Part shown: positions 16,416 through 23,632 of the stretch, one piece after another
How the letters are laid out: the number at the start of each line of letters is the position of its first letter
Position numbering within the stretch: the stretch's first letter is position 1
DNA from: Bacillota bacterium
GTDB lineage: Bacteria; Bacillota_E; JAJZYS01; JAJYTV01
Direction: 5' to 3'
Length of the DNA: 64,000 nt
Assembly: GCA_021845645.1 (NCBI GenBank)
Contig: JAJZVM010000008.1
Coordinates: forward strand, 62,001 to 126,000
Position numbers and translations under genes: made by a program
The notes under the pieces: generated by a model
Seen by the model: only the letters and a program-made list of their open reading frames with translations
Database searches by the model: none
What the model was told of the DNA's origin: nothing

Positions 16416-17324
16416 TCAGACGGTATGCCGGAAGGCCTCAAGGTCGGCGAGCGTCGGCAGGGCGGCCTGCGCCCCCTTGCGCTGGGTGGCCGCCGCCCCG
16501 GCCGCCGCGGCGAACTGAGCCGCGGCGAAGGGGTCCCGGCCATGGCAGAACCCGTAGGCGAGCGCGCCGAGGAAGGCGTCGCCCGCCCCTGTCGTGTCGA
16601 CGGGCTGCACCGCGGGCGCCGGCACCAGCCGCTCCTCCGCCGCCGTCACGACGAGGGCCCCTTGCGCGCCGAGCGTGATGAAGACGGCCTCGGGCCCGAG
16701 GGCGAGGAGCGCCCTGGCCGCGGCCGACGGATCGCGGCTGCCCGTGAGGATCTCCGCCTCGAGGCGGTTCGGCACGATCCAGTGCGAGAGGGCGAGGAGA
16801 TCCGCCAGCTGCCGCCCTGGCGGCGAGGGGTTCAGCAGGACGAGCGCCCCCGCGGCGCGGGCGCGCCTCGCCGCGGCGACGGCCGCCTCGAGCGGCACCT
16901 CGAGCTGCAGCAGGAGCGCCCTGCAGGCGAAGACCGCGTCGGGCAGGGCCAGGATGCGCTCGGGCGAGAGCTCGGCGTTCGCGCCCTGGGCGACGGTGAT
17001 CGCGTTCTCGCCGTCCGGCGTCAGGGAGATGGCGGCCATGCCGCTCATGCCCCGCACCGCGCCCACCGTATCGGTCAGGACACCTTCGGCCTCGAGGCCT
17101 CGCCGCAGGGCTGTACCGACCGCGTCGTCGCCGACTAGCCCCGCCATCCGCACCCTGAGGCCGAGCCTGCGCGCCGCGACCGCCTGGTTCGCGCCCTTGC
17201 CTCCCGGCAGGAGCTCCCCGCCCCGCGCGAGGATCGTCTCGCCGGGCCTCGGCGCCGCCGCGACCTCGAGCATGAGGTCCATATTGATGCTGCCGACGAC
17301 GAGCACGTCGCTGCCATCAGGCAT
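16416..17324 (-). CDS. rbsK: Ribokinase
   Basis: 302 residues of the PfkB/ribokinase family. The N-terminal VVGSINMDLM, the GGKGANQAVAARRLG sugar-binding motif and the C-terminal DTTGAGDAF ATP/anion-hole signature with its catalytic Asp are all present. It phosphorylates D-ribose to ribose 5-phosphate in the cytoplasm. ATG 17324 overlaps the preceding unknown gene by 8 bases. There are no ribose transporter genes nearby; the gene lies in a run of envelope genes, so ribose may come from nucleoside salvage. Another PfkB sugar substrate cannot be excluded. Confidence 0.87.
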   Translation of the reverse strand: MPDGSDVLVVGSINMDLMLEVAAAPRPGETILARGGELLPGGKGANQAVAARRLGLRVRMAGLVGDDAVGTALRRGLEAEGVLTDTVGAVRGMSGMAAISLTPDGENAITVAQGANAELSPERILALPDAVFACRALLLQLEVPLEAAVAAARRARAAGALVLLNPSPPGRQLADLLALSHWIVPNRLEAEILTGSRDPSAAARALLALGPEAVFITLGAQGALVVTAAEERLVPAPAVQPVDTTGAGDAFLGALAYGFCHGRDPFAAAQFAAAAGAAATQRKGAQAALPTLADLEAFRHTV

Positions 17325-17712
17325 CTTCGATGCCCCCTTCGCGCGCGCCGCTCTCCTTGGCCGCCTGCACAGCGCGGAAATATGCGGCGAGGCTGCGTCC
17401 CTCGCCCTCGGTCACCCGGAGAAAGGCCCGGCGCAAGGGGTCCAGGCGCAGGCCGTCCAGCTCGAGCGTCGGCTGTCCGCCCTCCTCGCGCCACAGCCCG
17501 CCGAGGCGGCGGACGATCGTCTCGCCGAGGTAAGCGCCGATCACCTCGGCCAGCATCTCCGGCTCCGCGGGCTGCGGCGCCACGTCCCGCCTGATCAGCG
17601 CGTCGAGCTGCTCGAGCGACGCCAGGGAGAAGTCGAGAAGGCCGCCATCCGCCTCGCGCGCGGCGCGCACCTGGATGAAGGCGAGCCCCTTCATGCGGTC
17701 TCCGATGTCCAA
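17317..17712 (-). CDS. Conserved-looking hypothetical protein upstream of ribokinase
   Basis: 131 residues, no signal peptide or membrane segment. The centre reads EVIGAYLGETIVRRLGGLW, a helix then strand pattern seen in several small uncharacterised families (DUF3806-like), but I cannot name the family with confidence. It is probably the first gene of the reverse-strand run that continues through ribokinase, PAP2-like, GT51, PAP2 and fabH, since it overlaps ribokinase by 8 bases and only short gaps or overlaps follow. No function is assigned. Confidence 0.65.
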   Translation of the reverse strand: MDIGDRMKGLAFIQVRAAREADGGLLDFSLASLEQLDALIRRDVAPQPAEPEMLAEVIGAYLGETIVRRLGGLWREEGGQPTLELDGLRLDPLRRAFLRVTEGEGRSLAAYFRAVQAAKESGAREGGIEDA

Positions 17713-18038
17713 AGTGTACCCCCGTAGGCCTCTTGGCAGCGTAGTCCTCCCGGGCCCACGATTGCCCGAGTGCTCCCATCGTATCCACTCGCCGCGGCAT
17801 GTGGCAACCTAGCCGGCGTAGTGCCCGCGTCCCGTGCCGGACCTGGTCGACGAGCGAAGGTGAACCCATGGCGCGCTCGCGCGACACGGCTAGCCTAGGC
17901 TGCATTCCGATCCTAAGTAACCCACGTTCGGGGAAGTACATGCAATTAACGCATAGGCAGGTAAGGAGCGGGCGGCAGTCAAATGCTAGGTGGCTTCAAC
18001 CCCATCGACCGCTATACAACCGCAGGTGGAGGCGAGCC
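17713..18038. other. Divergent intergenic region, nothing recognised
   Basis: A 326-base gap between two divergently transcribed genes. It should carry two promoters; no convincing consensus pair or repeat is visible. The right part is less GC-rich and marks the left boundary of an accessory island. Confidence 0.35.
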
Positions 18039-18830
18039 ATGGTCGATCCCACTTTGGAGAGGGCTGCAGGGTTCGTCCGCCGCGCGGGAACCCCGTTCGA
18101 GCAGGCGCGTCTGGAGTATCTGCTGAGCGGTAGGTCGCTTGGGGCAAGCGTTGTTGCACTGCTGGCAGGCCAACGATCTAACGGTGGCTTCTTGCCGCCG
18201 TGGTCGCCCAACTACAGCAGCATCGACGCCACCTGCTTCCGCCTCGCGCAAGCCGAACAGGCCGGCCTCCATCCCGGTCATCCACTGCTTGAAGAGGCTG
18301 TAGCGTTTCTGGTCGGACGGCAGTCCGGCGACGGTTCTTGGCAGGAGGATGCTGAGCAGGCGAACTTCGCGCCGCGCTGGGCCATGCCGGGGAATCCCAT
18401 GGCGCAGGCGTATCTGACGGCGAACGCCGGCCTTTGGGTTGCGCGCGCCGGGGTCGGCAGCGCCGGGCGCAAGGCAGCGGAATTTCTGAAACGAACACTC
18501 ACGCAAGACGGATCGGTGCCGTCCTTTCTGCACGCCAACTGGCTTGCCGCGGCCCTGTTTTGGGCCATGGATGACCGGGTGGCCGCCGAGAAGCTGATGT
18601 CATGCCTTTACGCGCGCATCTCGGACATCTCCGCGAGCGGCCTTGCCTGGCTGATCGTCAGCCTTTTCGCAGGCGGCGTCGATCCGGGGCATGCGCTGAT
18701 CAGGAAAGCGCGAAGCGCACTGCTGCAAAGCCAGCGCGACGACGGCGCCTTCGCCAGCGAAGACGGTCCAACCCACGATGTCTACTCCACGCTGGAGGCC
18801 ATTCACGCGCTCGTGGGCGAACCGCAGTAG
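18039..18830 (+). CDS. Terpenoid-cyclase/prenyltransferase-fold (alpha/alpha toroid) protein
   Basis: 263 residues. Three or more repeats of the squalene-cyclase QW type are visible: GQRSNGGFLPPW, GRQSGDGSWQ and SQRDDGAFASEDGP, each after a helix, as in alpha/alpha-toroid proteins. The DxDD motif of squalene-hopene cyclases is not seen and the protein is less than half their length, so it is likely a single toroid domain of unknown activity. ATG 18039 has GTGGAGG upstream. Codon use is less GC-biased than in the preceding envelope genes, and it stands at the edge of a region with transposon remains. Confidence 0.65.
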   Translation: MVDPTLERAAGFVRRAGTPFEQARLEYLLSGRSLGASVVALLAGQRSNGGFLPPWSPNYSSIDATCFRLAQAEQAGLHPGHPLLEEAVAFLVGRQSGDGSWQEDAEQANFAPRWAMPGNPMAQAYLTANAGLWVARAGVGSAGRKAAEFLKRTLTQDGSVPSFLHANWLAAALFWAMDDRVAAEKLMSCLYARISDISASGLAWLIVSLFAGGVDPGHALIRKARSALLQSQRDDGAFASEDGPTHDVYSTLEAIHALVGEPQ

Positions 18831-19249
18831 AAATCCAAGATGCGATCCTCGTCGGGTCAGCCTATCGGGGTCGCTCCGCTCCTTTCGCTTGCGCAATGGA
18901 GTCCGAAGTCAAGTAGGACGGCGTCCACGTGGAGCAAGAACCCAAACATATGTTCATTGACGAGGTGGAACCTCACTTTGCTTGCAGCGTTCCGCTCGTT
19001 GGCGCACTGACACTGTCGCTGCTTGCCGTCCAGTCCGACGGAACAGAGACGTGCCCGAATTGAACAAGACGCCCGTCTTCAGCGGTTCCCTCGCCTCCAA
19101 TGTCCTGATGCTTGTCCCGGCCAGAGAATCGACATGACTTATGGCGATTCAGCACATAAGTTATGTCGATTCCGAAGCGCTGATGTGAACGGGCCATCCG
19201 GAGTGCACAGTACCCGCCTTCCCATGCCTGCCCAGGTGAGCGAGAAACG
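18831..19249. other. Intergenic region with an inverted repeat and no gene
   Basis: About 420 bases of moderate GC. No frame has an SD plus family resemblance. Its notable content is the 18-bp inverted repeat at 19126-19172. Confidence 0.4.
19126..19172. repeat. 18-bp inverted repeat built from a repeated 12-mer
   Basis: GAATCGACATGACTTATG (19126-19143) and CATAAGTTATGTCGATTC (19155-19172) are inverted with one mismatch and an 11-base spacer. The 12-mer TTATGNCGATTC also appears once more in direct orientation across the spacer (19139-19150). This could be a mobile-element end, a recombination site or an operator; nothing adjacent identifies which. Confidence 0.6.
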
Positions 19250-19275
19250 CCCGCCCTCCATTGCGAGAGGGCGGG
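19250..19275 (-). terminator. GC-rich hairpin downstream of the 19286-19471 remnant
   Basis: CCCGCCCTC pairs with GAGGGCGGG across an 8-base loop, just past the stop of the reverse-strand remnant. It survives as a relic terminator. On the reverse strand a C/T-rich stretch follows. Confidence 0.5.
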
Positions 19276-19285
19276 GCTCCCGGCT

Positions 19286-19471
19286 CTAGGCTAGGTCTGG
19301 AGCGACTTTATCCGCGTTGTCCTCGCCCCACTGCCGGGCAAACGCCATGAATTCCTCGCGGGAGGCCGCCTCCCAATGCTCTTCCGCGACCGGGAAGACG
19401 GTCGCAGCGCCCTGACCGTCGCGCTCAGCTAGGTCATGACGCCCCCACTGGAGGTGATCGAAGGCGACTTG
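19286..19471 (-). pseudogene. C-terminal remnant of an unknown small protein
   Basis: A reverse-strand frame reads VAFDHLQWGRHDLAE and ends EEFMAFARQWGEDN...PDLA before TAG. It looks protein-like and is followed by a terminator, but upstream there is an in-frame stop and no start codon or SD. The 5' part appears lost, probably when the adjacent cassette arrived. The family is not recognised. Confidence 0.4.
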
Positions 19472-19527
19472 TCAAATTCTAACTAGCGTGTGCTATCTTC
19501 AGAAACAGGGTAGGAGGGGTGTGGCTG

Positions 19528-20304
19528 ATGGGATCCGACCCCTCGGGCGTGGCGCCCTCCTTGATTCATGGTGGACCCGTTCTGATGTCCTACACGCTGA
19601 CCCTGCAGATCCCGGCTTGGGCGGCCAGCCCTACGTCTGCCGCTTATGGGGAGATGTATGCCGCTCTTCAGTCGCAACTTGAACTCGCGCATCTTGAAAC
19701 TCCCGGCACGCCACCGTCGTGTGTGATGGCCAGGGGGAACGGTCTTGTGATCCGGGTGCTCGTCGACCAGGGCCAGTTCCAGTGTGAGCGAAACCTGGAG
19801 ACCGTGGATGGCGCTCAACGCATAGTAGCGTTCGATGAGATCACCCGTGAATTCCTTGCCGCTCTACATGCAGCTCGCCGGTACCTTCGGCCTGTCCTCT
19901 TCGTCAGCCCAATCGTTCAGTTACGCGCTAAGTGGAGCGTCAATGGGGACTCGGCCGATCTGCTTCACGCGTGCACCGGGGGAAGACCGCAGGTGCGTGA
20001 CGACTGGCTAATGGGTTTCCATTTCCTTAGGGCAAACCCAGCACAGCCGTCGAACCCAAACGAGGTCAGCATGGCCGACGTGAGGGTCGAGCCGTTTGTC
20101 CGGGACCGCAGATTCGTCTGGATCGAGGCAACCGTTCAAGAACCGCTCGTTGCCCTCCCGGGCCTTGGGGTATTCTTCCGTGGGCCAGAGGGTGAGGTGC
20201 GGCATGATGGTGATAGTGACGTCTCCGGAATCGTCGCGTGCGCTAGGAAGGCGCACGACCTGCTCGACAGCATACCGGCCTTTCTCGGGCTGGAAGGAGC
20301 TTAG
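19528..20304 (+). CDS. Unknown protein, first gene of a three-gene accessory cassette (TIGR04255-like C-terminus?)
   Basis: 258 residues, soluble. The C-terminal half contains SMADVRVEPFVRDRRFVWIEA, which is reminiscent of the sporadically distributed TIGR04255 proteins (a conserved IEPLLxDxxxxYIEID core); this resemblance is tentative. ATG 19528 lies about 9 bp after GGAGGGG; the GTG at 19519 is too close to it. The next gene starts 4 bases after the stop. Base composition is noticeably poorer in GC than the envelope and transporter genes around it, which supports horizontal acquisition. No catalytic motif is visible. Confidence 0.6.
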   Translation: MGSDPSGVAPSLIHGGPVLMSYTLTLQIPAWAASPTSAAYGEMYAALQSQLELAHLETPGTPPSCVMARGNGLVIRVLVDQGQFQCERNLETVDGAQRIVAFDEITREFLAALHAARRYLRPVLFVSPIVQLRAKWSVNGDSADLLHACTGGRPQVRDDWLMGFHFLRANPAQPSNPNEVSMADVRVEPFVRDRRFVWIEATVQEPLVALPGLGVFFRGPEGEVRHDGDSDVSGIVACARKAHDLLDSIPAFLGLEGA

Positions 20305-20307
20305 CCC

Positions 20308-20763
20308 ATGCAGAACCTCGACCTGGCGGCTTCTCTCTCACACAACGGGTTTGTGATTGGAATGCCCAACGTCAAGCCGCTGGACCCGCCCGTTATGCCA
20401 ACGCTGCTGCCTGCCGCAAGCGGGAACGCACCCGTGGGTTTGATCGTGTGTGGTCCGGCTGACTCCGGGAACACTCTCTCTATGCGGGTCAACGTTCCAG
20501 CTGGGACTCAGGGCATTGACAAAACCACGGTTCGGTCGTTCCCGGCAGTCCAACTATTCGGATCGCCGCGTAGCGTGGCCATCGTCGTTGATGGCCTGCC
20601 GTTCCATGGCGTTGGAGCCACCGATGCCGAGGCCAAGAGCGACTTAGTGGCCACGATGGAAGAAATGTTAGAGGAATTGGAAGCGGACGTTTCCAATGGA
20701 GTGGAGTTATCTCCGCACCTTCTTAGAACCCTGCACTTTGTCCGGTCAGTTTTCGGCGTTTAG
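20308..20763 (+). CDS. Unknown protein with HicB-like C-terminal segment
   Basis: 151 residues. The C-terminal third (VVDGLPFHGVGATDAEAKSD, then helices) has the strand-turn-helix pattern of HicB-type antitoxins, where a GxGxTxEEA turn precedes a long helix. The N-terminal part is not recognised. ATG 20308 has GGAAGGAGC in place and begins 3 bases after the previous stop, so translation is coupled. It is followed 14 bases later by a small HicA-like gene. The antitoxin role is inferred from this order and from the short motif only. Confidence 0.55.
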   Translation: MQNLDLAASLSHNGFVIGMPNVKPLDPPVMPTLLPAASGNAPVGLIVCGPADSGNTLSMRVNVPAGTQGIDKTTVRSFPAVQLFGSPRSVAIVVDGLPFHGVGATDAEAKSDLVATMEEMLEELEADVSNGVELSPHLLRTLHFVRSVFGV

Positions 20764-20777
20764 TTCAGATTGAACGT

Positions 20778-21074
20778 ATGCAGATTAGGGACATAAAACG
20801 GGCGCTAACCGCCAAGTTGGACGCGCGTGAAGTCGAAGGCAAGAAGCATGACCGTTATGCTGTGTATGATCCGGACAAGCCCGACCGGAAGCTTTGCTCC
20901 ATATATTTCTCTCGTGGGGCTGCGTCGATCGATGGCGAAAGCTTGCTCCGTCACATTGCCGTCGAGGAGTTACGGCTCCGGTCGCTGAGAGATCTGAAAG
21001 ACCTCGTAAACTGCCCGCTCGATGGAGCGACTGCCTTGAAACTCATCCACACTTCTGTGTCTGACTTGCGATGA
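20778..21074 (+). CDS. Small HicA-like protein (possible mRNA interferase)
   Basis: 98 residues. The layout IKRALTAKLDAREVEGKKHDRYAVY, then a SIYFSRG strand, then a helix ending LKDLVNCPLDG resembles HicA/YcfA toxins. These have a dsRNA-binding-like fold with a catalytic His in a GxxHxxY turn; here it would be His24. The C-terminal LxDLVxCPL is also seen in longer HicA relatives. No good SD precedes the ATG, so it may depend on readthrough from the overlapping upstream translation. Together with 20308-20763 it would make an antitoxin-first module; experimental support is lacking. Confidence 0.5.
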   Translation: MQIRDIKRALTAKLDAREVEGKKHDRYAVYDPDKPDRKLCSIYFSRGAASIDGESLLRHIAVEELRLRSLRDLKDLVNCPLDGATALKLIHTSVSDLR

Positions 21075-21199
21075 CCATACAGTAGCACCGCGGCAGTGTC
21101 GAGCCGTTCGTGCTCGGTGCTTCTTTCTTCTCTCGACCTCCGCTGTGCACCAGCGACGGCGTTGTCCGGAGCAGGGTACGGGCCGCTGCGCGTGGCCAT

Positions 21200-21895
21200 G
21201 TACGACACCACGACCAAGACGGGTGACTACGCGGTTGGCGTGCAGGCGAGCACGGGGGTCTGGCCTGCTGACGTGCCCGGTGCACCTAAGGCTCGTCGCA
21301 GTCGCATGGGGCGACCACCCGTGTGCTGGGACTACGGCGATGCCCGTCCGATGTCGGTGGAGGCAATGGCGCGCTCCGCGCCCGCTGAGGCGTGGCAAAC
21401 GGTCTCTTGGGACTACGGTGCGGGCAAGAAGACGTCCAAGTTCTACAGGCAGCGGGTTCATCCGGCCCCCCGCGATTCCTTTCACGGCAAGTGGCCGGAG
21501 CCGGAAGAGTGGCTCCTGACCGAGTGGCCCGAGGATCAGGAGGAACCGTCGCACTATTGGCTTTCAACCCTGCCAGCAGACATCGACATGCAGGCATTCG
21601 TCCGCACGGCCAAGCTTCGCTGGCGCATCGAGTTCGACTGCCGGCAACTCAAGGACGAACTTGGGCTCGACCATTTCGAAGGACGCCGCTGGCCAGGCTG
21701 GCAGCGTCACGTCACGCTCGTTTCCGTGGCCTATCACTTTCTCATCCGACAGCAGCTTCAGGGTAAAAAAACGGCTGACTCTCCCGCGTGTCCGCCAGGA
21801 CATGCAGCGCATCCTTGCCCTATGGACTGGGGTCTGCCCCATCTGCGAACGTCGTATTCCGTGCCGCATCGCGCTTTCTGGCGAACCTTAACGGA
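21200..21895 (+). pseudogene. IS701-type transposase, 5'-truncated and frameshifted
   Basis: The frame encodes GDYAVGVQASTG, then SHYWLSTLP, and the hallmark LRWRIEFDCRQLKDELGLDHFEGRRWPGWQRH, characteristic of IS701-family DDE transposases. About the first 150-200 residues, with the first catalytic Asp, are missing. At a run of seven A (21765-21771) the reading frame is lost: the natural continuation (LTLPRVRQDMQRIL...TGVCPICE) is in the +1 frame. The element is thus dead, and it marks the right border of the accessory island. Confidence 0.75.
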
Positions 21896-21901
21896 GTAAT
21901 A

Positions 21902-23632
21902 CTAGCGCGCCTGCAGACCCTGGCGGGCGAGCTCCGGATAGGTCCCGATGCCGCACAGCCTGCCGTCCTCGAGCCAGACGACCTCGTTCACCTCCCGCAG
22001 CAGCTGCCGCCTGCTCGTGACGATGAGGCATGTCCGTCCTGTGACCGCGAGCCGACGCCAGAGCTGATATTCTGTCTCCGCATCGAGGGCGCTCGTGACG
22101 TCGTCCAGGATGAGCAGGTCCGGCCTGCCCACGAGCGCCCGCGCGATGGCGACGCGCTGGGCCTGTCCCCCTGAAAGCCGGACGCCGCCTGGCCCGACGG
22201 GAGTGTCCCAGCCGGCGGGCATGCCCTCGAGATCGCCCGACAGCATGGCGTCCGCAGCCGCCCGCCTGAGCTCCCCATCCGCGAGCGGGCGTCCCATGGC
22301 GACATTCTCCCGCACGGTACCGCTGAGGAGCGCCGGCACCTGCGGCACGTAGGCGACCCTCGGCGCCACCATGAACTCCCTCGGGTTCGAGACCGGGAGG
22401 CCGTTCCAGAGGATCTCGCCCCCTGCCGGCACGAGGCCCAGCAGAGCGCGCACGAGACTCGTCTTGCCGGCGCCGGTACCGCCGGCGACGGCCGTCATGC
22501 TTCCCCGCTCCATGGTGAAGGAGACGCCGGACAGCCCGCGGCCGCCGTCGTGCGTCACCGAGATCTCCCGCACCGTCAGGGTCTCGAAGGGGGTGGCCGC
22601 GTGCCGTGCCGGCGTCTCCTCGCGCGTCGGCCCCTCCTCCCACCCGCGCACGAGGGTGGCGGGCGGCACGCCGCGCATCATGCGCAGCATGCGCCCGAAG
22701 CTGACGGCAGACTGCTGGTACGAGGAGATCAGGTACGCGACGAAGCCCATGTAATCGGCGACCTGCATGAGGTAGGTCGCGAAGAGCGCGAAGTCCCCGA
22801 CCGAGAAGGTACCGCTGCGCAGGTCGGCAGCGGCCAGAAGCAGCACGATGCCCGCACCGGCACGCATCGCATAGCTGAACGCCGCGTCGAAGCCCGCGTC
22901 CAGCATGACGTCGCGCACCGCGGTGCGCGCGCGACGCTCGCCGAGCCGCCCCAGGTGGGCAAGGACGCGTTCCTCGGCTGACGCGGCCTGCACCGCCTGC
23001 ACCGCATGGAAGATCTCGCCGACGCCCCCCGTCACATCCGCCGTCGCCTGCCGGCTCTGCGCACGTGCCCGGACGAGGCGGGCACGCACGGCGTTCGCCA
23101 GCGCGAGCAGGACCGCGATGGGCAGGACGACGAGCGCGGTGAGCCGCGCGTTCACGAGGAGCAGGATGGCGATGCCGCCGCCCGCGAAGACGGACCCCGC
23201 CAAGGCGTCGTACGGCCAGTCCGCCGCGAGCGCGGCCTGCTCGGCGTCGTCGCGCAGGGTGGAGACGGCGTCGCCGACGCTGCCCTCGAGCGCACGGGCG
23301 CCGGGCAGCTGCAGGACCTGCCGTAGGATATTGAGCTGCAGGAGCGAGCGCATGCGAAAGCGCATCGGGGTGCCCGCCCGGGCCGCGACGAGCATCGCGG
23401 CCGCCCGGGCGGCACCTGTCGCGACCACCAGCGCGACGATGGCATACGGGCCGAGGCCGATCGGGGCCCGGCCCAGGAGCGCGTCGAAGAACCACTTCGC
23501 AAGCACGCCCGCCATGAGCGGCAGGCTGTGCCAGACGATCCATGCGGCGGCGGTGAGGGCATACGCCGGCCGCTCCGCCCGTATCAGCGCGCGGACGAAC
23601 CGGGCGGGGGACGGCGCGATCTCGCGATTCAA
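21902..23632 (-). CDS. ABC exporter half-transporter (second subunit, degenerate Walker B)
   Basis: 576 residues: an N-terminal six-helix ABC transmembrane domain and a C-terminal ATPase domain. Walker A is GGTGAGKTS and the signature LSGGQ is perfect. The residue after Walker B is Asp instead of the catalytic Glu (LLILDDVTSALD). Its partner gene upstream has the reverse pattern, as in heterodimeric exporters with one consensus and one degenerate ATP site. TTG 23632 overlaps the partner's stop as TTGA and has AGGAGG upstream. The substrate is unknown; drugs, peptides or lipids are possible. A divergent WYL regulator may control it. Confidence 0.9.
   Translation of the reverse strand: MNREIAPSPARFVRALIRAERPAYALTAAAWIVWHSLPLMAGVLAKWFFDALLGRAPIGLGPYAIVALVVATGAARAAAMLVAARAGTPMRFRMRSLLQLNILRQVLQLPGARALEGSVGDAVSTLRDDAEQAALAADWPYDALAGSVFAGGGIAILLLVNARLTALVVLPIAVLLALANAVRARLVRARAQSRQATADVTGGVGEIFHAVQAVQAASAEERVLAHLGRLGERRARTAVRDVMLDAGFDAAFSYAMRAGAGIVLLLAAADLRSGTFSVGDFALFATYLMQVADYMGFVAYLISSYQQSAVSFGRMLRMMRGVPPATLVRGWEEGPTREETPARHAATPFETLTVREISVTHDGGRGLSGVSFTMERGSMTAVAGGTGAGKTSLVRALLGLVPAGGEILWNGLPVSNPREFMVAPRVAYVPQVPALLSGTVRENVAMGRPLADGELRRAAADAMLSGDLEGMPAGWDTPVGPGGVRLSGGQAQRVAIARALVGRPDLLILDDVTSALDAETEYQLWRRLAVTGRTCLIVTSRRQLLREVNEVVWLEDGRLCGIGTYPELARQGLQAR

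Noticed and set aside
18950..19065. A 37-codon frame starting ATG 18951 with a hydrophobic centre
   Set aside because: No SD, no family resemblance and nearby sequence decay; too little to call a gene.
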